From positions 248,001 through 312,000 of the forward strand of contig JADFUC010000655.1 in the NCBI GenBank assembly GCA_019722365.1: a DNA stretch of 64,000 bases. The letters run 5' to 3'. Shown one piece after another: positions 1 through 12,839 of this stretch. Under the pieces are notes generated by a model. The model worked only from the letters and a program-made list of their open reading frames with translations. It had not been told where the DNA came from and searched no databases. The position numbers were made by a program, and so were the translations under genes. This DNA comes from Lithospermum erythrorhizon. Its lineage: Eukaryota; Streptophyta; Magnoliopsida; Boraginales; Boraginaceae. Within the stretch, counting starts at the first letter, position 1, and every line of letters begins with the position of its first letter.

Positions 1-1327
1 ACTAGAACCACAATGGCTTCGAAAATGAAATAGAGGCATGTGAAAACTTCCAGTCGGGATGCAGCAATCGATAAAATATCTGTGGTTTCCCTGTAAATAA
101 AGAGACAGTGCTACCAGTATTTAGAGTCTATCTTGAATTAACACATTAATATCAAATTCTCAATAGAAAAAATGTTGTGACCTGTGCATGAAGTTTAAAT
201 TAGTACATGCCAATTTTTAAAATGATCAATTCTTGACATGACTACCTTTGAAAGTAGGGGTGGCTACTCATATAATCCATAAGTAATTCATGGTAGCAAA
301 TAAGAGTTACCAACAATGCGATTGAACTTGGTCCTATGTTGACCAACCCTCAAAAGTCAGGACGAAAAACATGAAACTTTCACCAGCTAAAACTTAACAA
401 GAGGAAGTAACAAGAAATACAATGTCAATCTGATTTCACATATAATTTAGGTGATCTGTGACTCTAATAAATTCCTACAAGACAATATAGCGGGTCACTA
501 GAACGTTTGGTAAATACTATTCATACAAAGATGTCGAAATGGCTCTGAGTCTGATTTCATAGACTTTCTGCTTGCTCAGACGTTTCTTCAAGAACATCCA
601 AGATAGTTGTCTTTTCAAATACAAGTTGAACATTCAACAATAATTAACATAGTAGTATCCCATTTGAACATTTAATTTTTTTAAACACCTAGTTCAATGG
701 CTCCGCGTTGAATAATTTCAACTCCATTAACCCATTGATTCCATCTTCGTAATCCCAAATCAAAATGCAATCGAGGTGAATATATAATTTTGCAATGGAT
801 CAACTTGATTCAGCTGGGTCATATCAGATTTTTTTAACTTCAACAATATCCAAATAACATTTTAAAACCTTCAAGCCAATCCAAACAGATTACTCCGTAT
901 ATTATATATGTAGTACTCCGTATATTATATTGAGTGAAAAACATATCAAATGGTATATTTTTATTGGACTTTATTATTAACACAATCATTTTAATTCAAA
1001 TCAAACTTATATATATCAACTAAGTCTATATATTTCATTGATTTTGATAATCGAAAATCAAACTAGACAATACTACCTCCAATTCAGTTCAATTAACCTT
1101 TGTAGTTTTCCGTGACCAACAAATTAACTTTTATTCCTTATCTAATTACTCCGTAAATATAAAAATTGATATCATCACATCTGTCACTGAAAATATTTTC
1201 ATAAAGTAATTTTCTAAGTTTTCATAATATAACAAAATAAAATTATTGGTTAAAAAAAGTTGAATCTGGAAGCGAAACGAATATTTCCAAGGTGGAGGTA
1301 ACAATAAGGGAAATATAGATACCTCAA
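1..1327. other. AT-rich region, no assigned gene
   Basis: No complete gene can be read here. On the minus strand at about 540-617 there is a short open stretch ending in a stop, reading T-T-I-L-D-V-L-E-E-T-S-E-Q-A-E-S-L. It follows an AG dinucleotide and has the same phase as the acidic exon at 1328-1508, so it could be that gene's last exon. The acceptor lacks a good pyrimidine tract, so this is only a possibility. Short repeats of the motif TACTCCGTATATTATAT occur near 893-930. Confidence 0.3.
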
Positions 1328-1508
1328 ACTCTGTATTTTCGCCTTCATTCTCGTTAGCATCATTTGCATAATCATCATCTTCATTATCACCATCCTCTAT
1401 ATCATTCACATTACCATCATCATCATCATCATCATCATCCTCATCTTCCATCCAATATTCATCATCTTTCTCGTTCTCGTTTACTTTCTCCTCTTCTTTA
1501 TTCCACAT
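1328..1508 (-). CDS. putative first exon of an Asp/Glu-rich protein
   Basis: Reading on the minus strand from an ATG at 1506-1508, the peptide starts M-W-N-K-E-E-E-K and is made almost entirely of Asp, Glu and Asn, with a run of eight Asp encoded by an ATC/GAT trinucleotide repeat (1411-1440). After codons for E-F-E comes GTATCT, a good plant splice donor at 1327/1328. The open frame continues only as hydrophobic, AT-rich sequence typical of intron. I therefore read it as a coding first exon of about 60 residues. Acidic tails and heads of this sort occur in chromatin and RNA polymerase-associated proteins, but I do not recognise the family. The exon could also be a chance open frame over a microsatellite. 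Confidence 0.35.
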
Positions 1509-1559
1509 TTTTCCCGATATTTAGCGACAAGGTGAGTTTCGAAACTAACTTCTAATCAC

Positions 1560-3600
1560 TGGCAATTTTCAGATTTTTTTTAATTCCACCTAAACAACGA
1601 TCTAGTAGTATCTGAATACTACGTAGTACAATGGAATTGAAATAAAATGTGGCAGTAATTGACTCTAATACGAAAGGTACACATTTCATATAATTACTGT
1701 GAGAGAATATAGAGAATGCTACTGCTAGTACTCAGTCTTACATTTGTCTCTTTTTATTTTTATTTTTTAATTAAATAAGGAGGTGTAGGCCAGGAGTAGT
1801 ATGTTAGTTGGTCGAGCCCAATGCCAGTTGATAGTATAGTATATATATATATGAAAATGAATGAAAAAACATATATGAAATAATGAAAAAAGAATACGAT
1901 TATTAATTTCGAGAGCACTTGTTCAGAGTCGGGGCCGGTTGAAAATATTATGTTAGAGTTTATTAAATAATCGGTATTATTAATTTAGCGAGATTATCTT
2001 GTAGTTGATAATTGAAAAATGGTGAAAAAGGAAAAAAAAAAAATTCACCTTGTATTGAATCCAGCTCACCCAATTCAATTTCATGTGCGTTTACCGTTTA
2101 TAATAATCTTTGGATTGGTCGTGCTCATTTACAACCTGACTGACTTATCTTTATGGTTGGATTGAGAGATGAATCAGATGCTGACTGTAGAGTATTTAAA
2201 TTAATCTAGGAAAAAGAATGAAATGTGAAAATATATATTTAATTGTGTTTGGATATGTGATTTTGAAAATCTTGTTGAATAAAGATATATTAAATTATTT
2301 ATATATATATCGATTCTCTTTTAAAGCTGTTTTTTGAGAATGCTGATTTTAAATTGAATATGATAATAAGATTTCTCATAGACATTTAGTTGTTGTAAAC
2401 AAGAAAAATTGTTAAATTCCCTCTAGTTACGTAATTATAATCTTGTAATTTTAACATATAATTTTGAGATTATATATATAATCTTATATATTCATACCTA
2501 TAATTAAGTAATTATAGTCCTTTAGTAGGTTTTGATATCACTGTAGAATTTTATAAATTGGAACAATGACATATTTATTATAAATCTAATTCCATGATCC
2601 TACGAAATATATAAAAACAATAATTGTTCAGAGATTGAAATGGGTATGTTTCTTCTAAAAACAGAGAAAATTTAGAGGAAATTTTGATTTAGCAAAGTGG
2701 GTTATTTCTAGAGCGATCTACCAACGTCGATCGGAATCATACGTATTTGTTTTTTTACTAGAATAATGTCTAGTGTAGGTTAAGAGAGAAATTGAAGGAC
2801 CTTTGTTTTAATTGTTCTTCAAAGGGAGAGGGGCTGGGTCAGCCGACTTTGAGAGAGGGGAAGGGAAAGTCTTTGCTTTGATTTTCTAACTTCATAAGTG
2901 TAAAAATGACTAGATTATTAATAAGTTAGCTCCAATTTATAGTGTACCAATAATTAATCATATAACATATTTCTAATAATGGATGGAATTTCAATAATCG
3001 AAGTTTTATCTTTAATGTTATAATTTTTATGACTAGAGAAGTTTGATAATTATTATGCTCGATGCAATTGTCGTTGTGTATGTGATATTTTGAAGCTGTT
3101 GACAATAGTAAATAGAATATTATACTTATTAGATTGATTATGGTGAGTTTTAGTAAGATATATGTATCAAATAGAAATAATTGTCCATAATTAACTTTCT
3201 TTGGATTGTGTAATAGTAAACTTGAAACCTCATATTTATTATACTTGTACTTTAAATAAGTAATATTATTATACAATACAGTGCCTATTGTGGACATAAA
3301 GGTAAATTCTAAAGTCTTAAATTCCGTAATGGTTTGATTTGATGGTTGATATTAAAGGCAGGAGGAGAGACTGCTTTAACTATTTAAATATATTTTTTCA
3401 TTATTAAAGCGTCAGCTATATTTTCGTAAATAATAAGTTCAAATTTTTGAAGTTGATTTAATTTATCCTCTTAATTCCTTCTAAATCCTCGTCTGGCGAT
3501 AATAAATTATTAGTATTGAAAGTTGCGTACATATTGATCGGATCATCTGTTGATGCTTCAATGATCAATATTGGATGAATGTCCCCGGATCGATTGATTT
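1560..3600. other. AT-rich intergenic DNA
   Basis: I see no coding exon, RNA gene or clear transposon end here. The sequence is strongly AT-rich with homopolymer runs and short (TA)n stretches (for example near 1842 and 2300). The minus-strand open frame around 2926-3297 has the composition of non-coding AT-rich DNA and no recognisable motif. Confidence 0.5.
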
Positions 3601-4360
3601 CGAATAATAGATTATACATGGCATAGACTCAAATAAACTTCTGTGTGATTTTCTCAGGTTTTTGATTCGGGATAAACTTCTTCCATTCTTTTGTTTGGAT
3701 TTCGATGTGACGACAGTCAATGTTCAATGCTATTATGACATATATTCAAATTGATGTATTATCTTTTTCCGGTTTAAAGTCTTTGGAATCGTCATTTCTC
3801 TTGGTTGGAGTCAGGAGTCATTTTTCGAGGAGATGACTCTCCCGTCTCGCTAGTACGTAGATCTTTGCTTTGGGCCTCGGGAGTGCAGATGCGATCCCAC
3901 GAGGTGTGTTTAGGTTGCCCATCTTGCAGAGTCTCGGGTTGTGAAGTTGTTCCGTGTTATGTTGTCTTCGTGAAGATGAAACCCGGAGGGGTGGTTGAAC
4001 TGAACCCGGGCAAAGTCGATCGTGGCAAACTCCAGATCTTAAGTTAGTTTAGGTGTTGTGAAAGCAATTGAAGTGATGCAATTCAGTTAATATGCCTTGA
4101 ATGATGACGGCGTGAGTATTTTATAGAAAATATTTAGTCTTGATGCCTTAAGATGTAGGCAATTGTAAGCAATGCTTGGGCGCGATGTTATGTAGATAGA
4201 CTTGAGCCTATTTTTTGAATGGATATCTTAAAATGGGCCAAATAGATCCATTCTGATGTACTTTTATTTAATGTTAAATATCAATTGTCTTTTAATTCCA
4301 AAATTCTACCGTCAATTTTCAAATGGTAGTGGAATTTGAAGGTTAAATCTAACACCAACA

Positions 4361-4384
4361 ACTGGTGCCATCTTTCCTGAATGA
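4361..4384 (+). other. degenerate gypsy-type primer-binding-site region
   Basis: The sequence CAACTGGTGCCATCTTTC resembles the stretch just downstream of the 5' LTR in plant Tat-lineage gypsy elements, where ...CAATTGGCGCCGTCTGTGG is typical. The following text (GAGGAAAACTTCAAAACG) is also like the leader of those elements. If right, a plus-strand gypsy element starts here and its 5' LTR lies to the left, within about 3.3-4.36 kb. The match is imperfect. Confidence 0.3.
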
Positions 4385-5389
4385 GGAAAACTTCAAAACG
4401 TGTATGATCGTATAAAGTTAACTTACGCCTCTTCATTTTCTTCTTATACAGTATTTCAAAAATTTTCATTATTAACTATGCCGAACGATAAGCTTCTTTT
4501 TATTTCTCTGATTACTCGTTTTCATTACTTTAAATTGTGGAATCCAAAAGAAGCATCTTTCTCGGACCGTCTTGTCGCTTCCCAGTCTTCAAAGAGACCA
4601 CTTTTTAAGTCACGTTTGTGATGTCATGATAGGTGATATATATATGGTTCGAACTCATTTTACCTTTTATCATCCCAGCGTAAGCATATTACTCTAATCG
4701 ACAACTTCAAATGATTCCCCAGGGTCCCATTATACAAAACTCGCTATATCCGTCTACTTTAAGGATCATTAGCGCTTATTTCAGTATAGAAAAGCCCACG
4801 AAGACTTTGGGGTCTTTATTAAGAGATAGCCACAGGGAGGCCACTTTCTGCAATATACCGGGGCTTGGGGCTGACTCCCGAGCCTGTGCGATGCTCGATG
4901 CCTGCTATTCATTGGGTCCCCTGCCGATGTGCCCGCCGGCTGAAAATCGGGGTTACGGACGCGCAAAAAGGAAATCCTCTAAAGAACCCCCCGACTTTGG
5001 AAAAGGTCAAGGCGAAGATAATCCTCGAGTTGATTACTAACTTCTCCGGCTTCGTCAAATCCAGCAACCAGCGAAGTGAGGCCGCGTTCACTTTGGAGGG
5101 AGAAAGTGTGGATACTCCTTCTCTGAAAACGAGAGAAACTCTAGGAAGGTATGCCCAGATTCTACTCAAATTTACTGCCTGTTTTTGATAGTTTCGGGTT
5201 GTATTAAAATCGTAGGAATTTGATTTCTTTAATACTCTAGATTCTTCGACAGTGTATAGTTGTTTACAGTTATGGTTAAATGTGATTACTCGAACTTAGT
5301 ATTGTTTAACTTAGTAATTGTATAATATTTACTAGTGTGGGTTCTCATGATAATTTAAGGGTTATAAACTTGATTCTTAGATCTTTTCA

Positions 5390-5615
5390 TTAGTAGTTAT
5401 AATAATAATAGTAATTGGTCGATTATTATTATACAACTTCACTATTATCGACATAGAAGGTCGCACTTGAATCTGATGGCCGTTGAGTTATGTTTAAATG
5501 TATGAAATTGAATATAATTAGATCTTGCTTTAATTCTTGTTATAATAATAGTAATTGGTCCAGTATTATATTCTAATTTCTATATGATATCTGAACTAGA
5601 AGGTCGCGCATACGG
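5390..5615. repeat. imperfect direct duplication, about 140-bp period
   Basis: The words AATAATAGTAATTGGTC and GAAGGTCGC recur in the same order, once at about 5404-5465 and again at about 5541-5607. Between them is a similar AT-rich spacer. This looks like a decayed tandem duplication inside the transposon-derived region. Confidence 0.45.
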
Positions 5616-8600
5616 TGTCATTAAGATTATATTTCAGCCATGAAATTAAGCAGACTTATTGAGAAATGTATCTCTCAATATTTATATATTTGATAATATA
5701 TGATGAAGCTAAATTAAGTTAAACTTTTTGAGTTTAATCAATTAAAACGATTAAAGAGGTGATGAATAACTTGATAAGTTATTCGATGGTGACTTCATTA
5801 GTATTTAATTGACTTGTTAAGTTGGTAAAATACAACTATTTAACTTCATTGTTGATCGGAAGCCATAGCAGTGCAATTAAGTTAGCAAATTAAGCAGATT
5901 CTTACTTGAGTTCTTGCGGGTGGAAATTAGCGAATGGTATTTAAAAAGGAAGAGACAAGGGTTTCATTTCATGAAAATGAAAATCCTTTACTCAACCTTG
6001 AAAATCCATACTCCCATACCAAATGGAAGAAATTTCTTGTTTTTTATTCTATGACTTCTAGCGAGTTCGATGCAGTTGATTCCTCACTGGTGTGTTATAG
6101 TTTAGAGGGCATCGTTTTGGTGTTGAATGAGAAATTGAAGGTTTCTCGAAAGGCATTCACGCGAGGCATGTGAGGAGTTGGTTTCGTTTAGGTCTTCGGC
6201 TATGAAATGTAAGAACTTCTTTTATTCATAATTGTAATTATGTGTTTCGGATAATTATATCTCATTTGAGGATCGGGATGTATGAATTTGGTGTTTATGT
6301 AAATAAAATTCATACTAGATTCTAACATCACCGTCAGAGAAAAGCAATATAGAATAGCTGCTACTCACGATGAATCATGAGAAGATAACATCTGAAACTT
6401 TGCTTATCTTTCGACCCGTGTATTCGCGTAAGTATTTCATTTAAATAGAGTCATTTATTGAATTATTATTTATTAATATTATTCACGATTTTAGCTTTAA
6501 AATACTCGAGTGGATCTTTGTGATATATAGGAAAGGATTAATCTCTTGGATTCAGTATCTCTGAACTAACTGATGCATTCAGTCCATGTTTATTTCAACT
6601 ATTTGTATTCATAATGAGACTCTATCATTGCAATAATTGTCGCTGTAATTGGATGGAAATAAATGCGACTTCATACGGTTATGTACAAAGTGACTTAATA
6701 TCGACTCACAGATGCGAGTTAGAATTATGTCTCTGGTGACATAATCTTTAACTTATCTATCTGAGAGCGTTTCAAAGTTTGTTTATCAAACACAACTCTT
6801 AGTGTCTCGCGATTGAATATGTGAAATTATTTAAATTCATTTGTGTTTAAGCCCGTTAAACCACGATGCTACTTGTATCGGCTCGACTAATGGCCAGCAT
6901 CCCAGGTTAGAATGAAATTATCTTTGGTATATGAAATTGAAAGGTCTGCGTCCATTTTGTTTTCTTCATTAAATACAATTCCTTACTATCTTAACGAAAT
7001 GCGTTTTAAAGATTAGAATGATGTCTCGTTCTTCGGATGATATATTACTTATATCGATGTCTTACGACTCGGAAGCGATAGTATCCATGTGGTCGCTTTA
7101 AAGTACTCTTGCTCGGTCGATGTGTCATTCGATATTTCAAATCTTTAATTAGCTTTGTATGTAAACATACAAACTTAATTTGAACTAGTGAACCTCCCGT
7201 TAAGTCTGGTAAATCTTGATGTGTTAAGTGTTATGTAGTATTATTGATCGTTTGTTGTTCGAGATGTCTTTTAAAGAAGAGTAGGTAATGTTTCCTTAAT
7301 CGAATCACGATAGCAAAATATGTATATCAAACATGAACTCATTTACTTATATACCAGTAAAAGAAAATAGTTTAGAATCTGACCTGCCGTGGAGGATTTG
7401 TATATTGCTCTTTATAATGTAATTAATATCTAATTACCGCAAGGCTCGATAACTTTCTTTGCATCTTCAGCTAATGATTATGTGGCTCATATCCGCAGTT
7501 AAATAATGTGAGTCAAAACTAGTGTTCTCGACAACGGTAACTAGGCCTGAACATTCTGACTTTAACGACAAAAATTATTGGATATAAGATATAAATCAAA
7601 TCTACTGATTCCTAAATGTTACTTAAAACCTTCTATGTTTGAAGTTATTAAATGTGAGTGAATCTGCTTCAACTTATGGTTCCATGTTCACTCATTAAAT
7701 ACAAGTGGTGAAAATAGAATAGATAACTTTTCTTTATTTGAGTTCCACCATTACCGTAAAAGCTTTTTGGTTTCCCATCATGATTCTGGTGTTAGTATTG
7801 TTAAAGAAAACTAAATACGTCGCGTATCTGAGGATGTAGTTACCACGGAAAGAATCATTCGATAGTTTTTACCAATCGGTTATAAAATAGATCATGTTAT
7901 TATTTAAAGGCTCGTTTGGTAGCTAAAGAGACAATATGACATATTGGTCTTGTCATCCACACTTTAGATTGAATAAAAATTAATTATGTGATAAGCATCA
8001 TGTAACTGTTCATTTGACCCATGATTATAAATGCTGATACTGTCAGCTTGTGATTGAATCGGAAGTCTTATATGTTTGTGGTATTTAAAGTTTATCCTCT
8101 ATTAGCATACAACTTAGATTCACGATGGTTGAAGGAGATGGCGTTATGTAGCTTTGTTTTAATGAAGTCATTAGGATTTCTCCACTTATCTTATTTTATT
8201 TCACATTATAAAGAATCTGCATTTAGTTTTACTTGCGATGAATGGTAGATAAAATGGAAATGGCGCAATATCTTAAGCTTGTAATAGGAAATATGCAAAG
8301 CTTAAAATAAACGGTGTAGTTCAAAACAATTCATACATATTTACAAAATGAATTGTAAATATAATCTCTACATCTTGAAATCTGCTTAAAAATGTCTGAG
8401 TATAAAGATCTCTTATACTAGGATTCAAGCAATATTGCATACATTTTGAATCGAAGTATAATGGAGTTGTGACAATTACGTAAGTAATATCGCGAAAGTG
8501 CAGGTCTATTATCTTTGAGATTAGGCAATGACATTCATCGATTTTGAATCAGTATGATAGTAGGTTACACTGACGATTCTGAGAAACTACATAACTCTTG

Positions 8601-10449
8601 TGTCATTGGCATACCACTCTGAATCTTTGCCCAGGCTTTGTATCTCAAATGGCTTAGGTTAAAGCATAGCAATTAAGCAAATAACTGCTTGGGTGATCAT
8701 CTGAAGGCCCACATGGCGTTAGTGGAAATCAACTTCAACGTGATCAATTTATTAATATCGAAGTGAAAAGCATAGCAATGCAATCGCGGTGTGCAGGATA
8801 ATGCAACCGATTTGTGACTTTAAAATTGACAATACGTTGCTTAATTTTAATTGGGTGAGATTAATATTATTTAACTTTATTTAATCATGCATAGATATAC
8901 GTATTGACTTGGCATGTACAACATTAAAAATAAATAAATACTTATTGTAGTTAAAGAGATATATACTTGACCCATAGGGCCACTTATTAAATGTTTAACA
9001 AGTGAAATACTAACATAAGTCTTTATTCTGGCAGCTTTAGAAGTCATGATGCTTGTATTAATTAATGAAGCGCCAGGTTTTAAATTACGTCTTTGTGGAA
9101 ATCTTTATCTTGTCTGGCATGGCGATGCAATCTTCTTCTTCCACAACCGACTTAGGCGGCTTGTGGGTAAATGAATACAAAGGGCAGAAAATACGACTGG
9201 TCAGGTCGTTTCTGGCGTTCGTGCGCGGGCCCGAGTAAATAAATAAATGAAGCTGGGTGCATTATCCCAAATACCTCGCTTTCGTTTATATGATATATAT
9301 TAAAAGCAAAATAAATACACTTAATGTCATATATATTAAATGAAGCAGACCAAATATTCATGGTAACTAATTATTCTACATTTATTTTCACAGTGGTATA
9401 TAATTAATATAAATTTTGAATTTGAATATATTCACATGATTAATGATAATTATTACAATAATTATGAACTACTTAAAATCTTGAAATAATTACTTCGATA
9501 TAAATGCTCAAAATTAAAATTTAAAAGTCACCATGAAAAATATTTTAAAAATTATCGATTAATGAAAATAATTATGAAAGGAAATATAATCAAAATTTAA
9601 TGTAATTCAGATATATATATTATTCATGCCCAATGATAAATTTATGATTGCGTTAATAGAAATTAATAATTACGATAATTTAAAACCAAAAATAATTACA
9701 TAAAATACATTTAGGGTTTTACAAGCGGACGGCGAACAGCGGTAAAAGCGACCGGCCTCCGCCACCACTTGGTCGACCTGTAGCTACCGGTGTCGTGAAA
9801 TGCGACCCACGGTGAGAAATTTCTGTTGAATCAATAGGAGCACGTCAAAATCCGAACGAACCTCTGTGATACTTGCTGAAGTTCGGCGACTCGTTTTTGG
9901 TAATTAACTTTTAGGTTTTTCTAGATTAATTGCAACTTTTTTATAAAAAGCAGTTGGAGGCTCTAAAAAATTAAAAGTGGGATTCGACTTGAGCATGTAA
10001 TATCGTGTGAACATTTCAATTGGAATTAAATCAAAAAGCACTTAGTTTTTCGATTAAGCGCAAAAGCAATCCCAGAGAGAAATTCAATGAATTTTTAGTA
10101 GTACTTAAAAATTCAGTGGGAAAAAATGCAGGATGAGCATGAGGGTCGTGAATACTGTGATTTAATTTAAATAATTTTAAATTTAATAATATTTAGAAAT
10201 TTGTAACCTGTCTTTAAAATCGTGGATTACGCAAATTAAAAGTACAAATTAGTCGATTTTTAATCACTGGTCATAGAAACAATTAAATAAGTATCAAATC
10301 ATCAAAATCGATACATTGAAATGATGATTCGGCCCGTGTAAAGCCATTTAAAATGGGTTGATTTTCATATTATATATTCATTAGTGAATATATAAATCAT
10401 AGAAATAATCAAATTAACTAACAACTTATGTCAATATTATGATAGTAGA

Positions 10450-11060
10450 TAAAATAAATCAAACTTGAGTAGGTGCAGAATGTGCGAATCTAGTATGAAT
10501 TTGTCGCGATAAACACTGATTCATACATCCAGGATCCTCAAATTGTGTATATTAATCTAAGCATAAAATATTGCAATATGAATAGCAGAATCTTTCATTC
10601 GCGTGGAGAAGGCAGAAATAGACGAAAACCCTGAAGTTACTGACGTGAAAAAGCTACATAAAATCTCAAACTTTTAAACGCTACTTGATGTCATACAGAT
10701 TGGCAAGAGTGAAGCAGATCAGTATACTTGAACTGCTTCAGAGTTGGCAGAGGAGCAAATTGGAAGAAAATGCTTTCGGTGCTTGGGAGGCACTTTTTGA
10801 GAGAGAAGAGGTAGGAAGTTTCATGAAATGAAAAACTTCTTCCTCTCTTTGTCTCAAAAACACAATGTCACAGTAACTTTCGTTAAGAAATTAGTTTAAC
10901 TCGTTAGCAATTAGACCGTTGGCTTCTAATCAAATGAGAGTCATTAGTGAGGTTCGTTTGAAATTAGCTTAACAGAGTCGGAGTTCATCCTTGTTTGATC
11001 ATTCATCGAATAGCTTATCAGTTATTATTCGATTTAATGATCGAGCCCGTTAGTGAATCG
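10450..11060 (+). repeat. dispersed LTR-like repeat, copy 1
   Basis: This block shares ordered words with 15.53-16.10 kb: AAAATATTGCAATATGAATA, GAAGCAGATCAGTA.ACTTGAA, a hairpin-forming purine/pyrimidine block, AATTAGACCGTTG and TCGAATA(A)CTTATC. A third copy lies inverted at 22.45-23.10 kb. Its length (~0.6 kb) and position beside gypsy pol remnants suggest an LTR, but I could not fix TG..CA ends or target-site duplications because the copies differ by many substitutions and indels. Confidence 0.5.
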
Positions 11061-11984
11061 GTTCCGTTGATTTCAATGATCCAGAAATAGTCTGCTGACT
11101 TGACTCTTTTTGCGAGGCTCGCCAAAACCAGGCGAGGTAAGAAATTCTGGAATTTTTCATAGGAGCTTCCCATGATACATGATGAGATGTTTTAGTCAGT
11201 AGTCTTGTGACTTGCAAGGTGTCATGAGTTTCAAACATGATTATTAAGTAAGTTATATAGTTTAGTTCTTTTCCCTGATTATTGGCTATATTCCTTTGTT
11301 TTATAAGTTTATCTTCTTATTGTAGTGGAACTTTTGTCGTTGAAACATTCATCTGGGGGATGCGTCATGCCTCATAAAGTGAATTTTAAGGCCGTGACTA
11401 CGGGTAAAGATCCTTTGGCTCAGATTTCTAAATGAAAGAGTGTTGCCGTTTCAGAGAGCTCCTTGGATGCTCCTGGTTGGCTCAGTTCTGAAAGTCTGAA
11501 AGAACACTAATAGGGCCATTCAGAAGATGCCAGATTATTCTTGAGGTAATGCAGAAGCGTTAAATCATACCAGTGCTTGTACCACTCAGGCCGCGTAATA
11601 TTCCGGACCATTACTGCCTTACGGATATAGTGATCTCGTATCAGAAATGTTTCCGATTATACTCACAGAAAGCCGTAGAGTTCTGGTGAATTCTGAGTCC
11701 TTTTCATGGGTATAATTCTTGGGAAAACTGGTTTCAGAGAAAAACCATTGCCTCTATTTTGTTGAAATTGTATGCTAAAGAAGTTATGGAAGGCATCATG
11801 GGGTACTCTTACCGTTCGAGGCTTCATGATGCCTTTTAACAAATGTCAGCAAGGTATTTTTCCTCTTTTCTTTCACTTAATTTTGAATATCGTCTTAACA
11901 TACTTTAGAGTTTTATTATTCTTGCTTGTAGTCCATGGGTGTGCTGTAGGTTATTCTTAAAATGAAAAGAATATGAAGAGTCAC

Positions 11985-12392
11985 GTGCAACCTCTGAAGC
12001 AGAGAAGACTTCTCTGGAGAAACGCCTTTTCGAAGTCATAAGGGAGAGGGATGAAGCTCGGGCCAATTTGCCCGGACAGGAGGAACAACGTAGAAGAAGA
12101 ACTGATTTGTTTCGATAGGGTTGTTAAGTCTAAATCCGATCTCTCCTGTAAGCATGAGATTGACATGGCTGTTTTTAAGAGTTCCTTGGAAGAATCGGAA
12201 CAACGGTCTCGGGACCTGAGGGCTCAATTGAACTCCTCGCAACAATTATTGGCTGCTTTGGAGAAGCGGTTTGGGAGCAACTTGTCACTTGAACCTCCAT
12301 GCAAGAGATTCAATTGTGAAAATTTTCAAAGGAGGTCAGGGAACTTTCCAAGGAATCTTCCTCAATTGACAAACCATATCATAATCCATTAG
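11985..12392 (+). pseudogene. coiled-coil protein remnant, antisense to gypsy pol
   Basis: On the plus strand the text reads S-E-A-E-K-T-S-L-E-K-R-L-F-E-V-I-R-E-R-D-E-A-R and, after a frame change near 12,045, continues as E-E-E-L-I-C-F-D-R... to A-A-L-E-K-R-F-G. Heptad-like spacing of Leu/Ile and dense Lys/Glu/Arg indicate a coiled coil. The reading frame is interrupted once within 400 bp, so it is a relic. It lies on the strand opposite to the reverse transcriptase and integrase remnants at 14-17 kb, in the region between integrase and the 3' LTR where Tat-lineage gypsy elements are known to carry an antisense ORF. The link is inferred from that layout. A host coiled-coil gene fragment is the alternative. 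Confidence 0.45.
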
Positions 12393-12839
12393 AAGACATA
12401 CATTCAAAGTGCATGCGGGAGTTCAGTGTCCATTCCATGTTTCTGAGTTTATTGAGGCTGGAAAAGAGTATGTGGTGACTTTATTTGATGGAGAAGAAGG
12501 AGAAAGAGTGAGGATGGCTTTGTGATGGTGATGAATCTTGGGAGAGAGGAGATCTTGACTTCTACAATGCATTTTTTGTTTATACATTTTGTCAATATTT
12601 TGTTTATATGTTTCCTTGAAATTTTGCCGTTAGTGCGGAGTGCCGTGCAACCTTAATTTCTTTTGGTTTAGTAATGGTTCTGCTTATTTTTGCTGATTTT
12701 CTTATCTTTTTTTATATCTCTTAAATGTTTGCTCTTTTATTCTGCTTTCTCATGAATGCCCATATCTTTATTTTGTGATATGTTTGCTGTCATGATACTC
12801 GAACTCCTAGGGGATTAGTTTTGTGATAGTTGTCATTCC

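Larger units (their letters stand above)
3600..10400. mobile_element. highly degraded retrotransposon-derived DNA
   Basis: This stretch alternates GC-richer patches (3.8-4.05, 4.7-5.2, 9.1-9.25 and 9.7-9.9 kb) with AT-rich patches, and many short frames are broken by small insertions or deletions. The patch at 4.71-5.19 kb has two overlapping plus-strand frames with normal-looking composition (for example K-A-K-I-I-L-E-L-I-T-N-F-S-G-F-V). It resembles plant retroelement accessory protein more than a host exon. I cannot place element borders. The flanking context (gypsy primer-binding relic at 4.36 kb, gypsy pol at 14-17 kb) supports LTR-retrotransposon origin by inference. Confidence 0.4.

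Noticed and set aside
2926..3297. 123-codon minus-strand frame.
   Set aside because: AT-driven composition (many Ile, Leu, Asn, Tyr), no motif and no splice sites of note.
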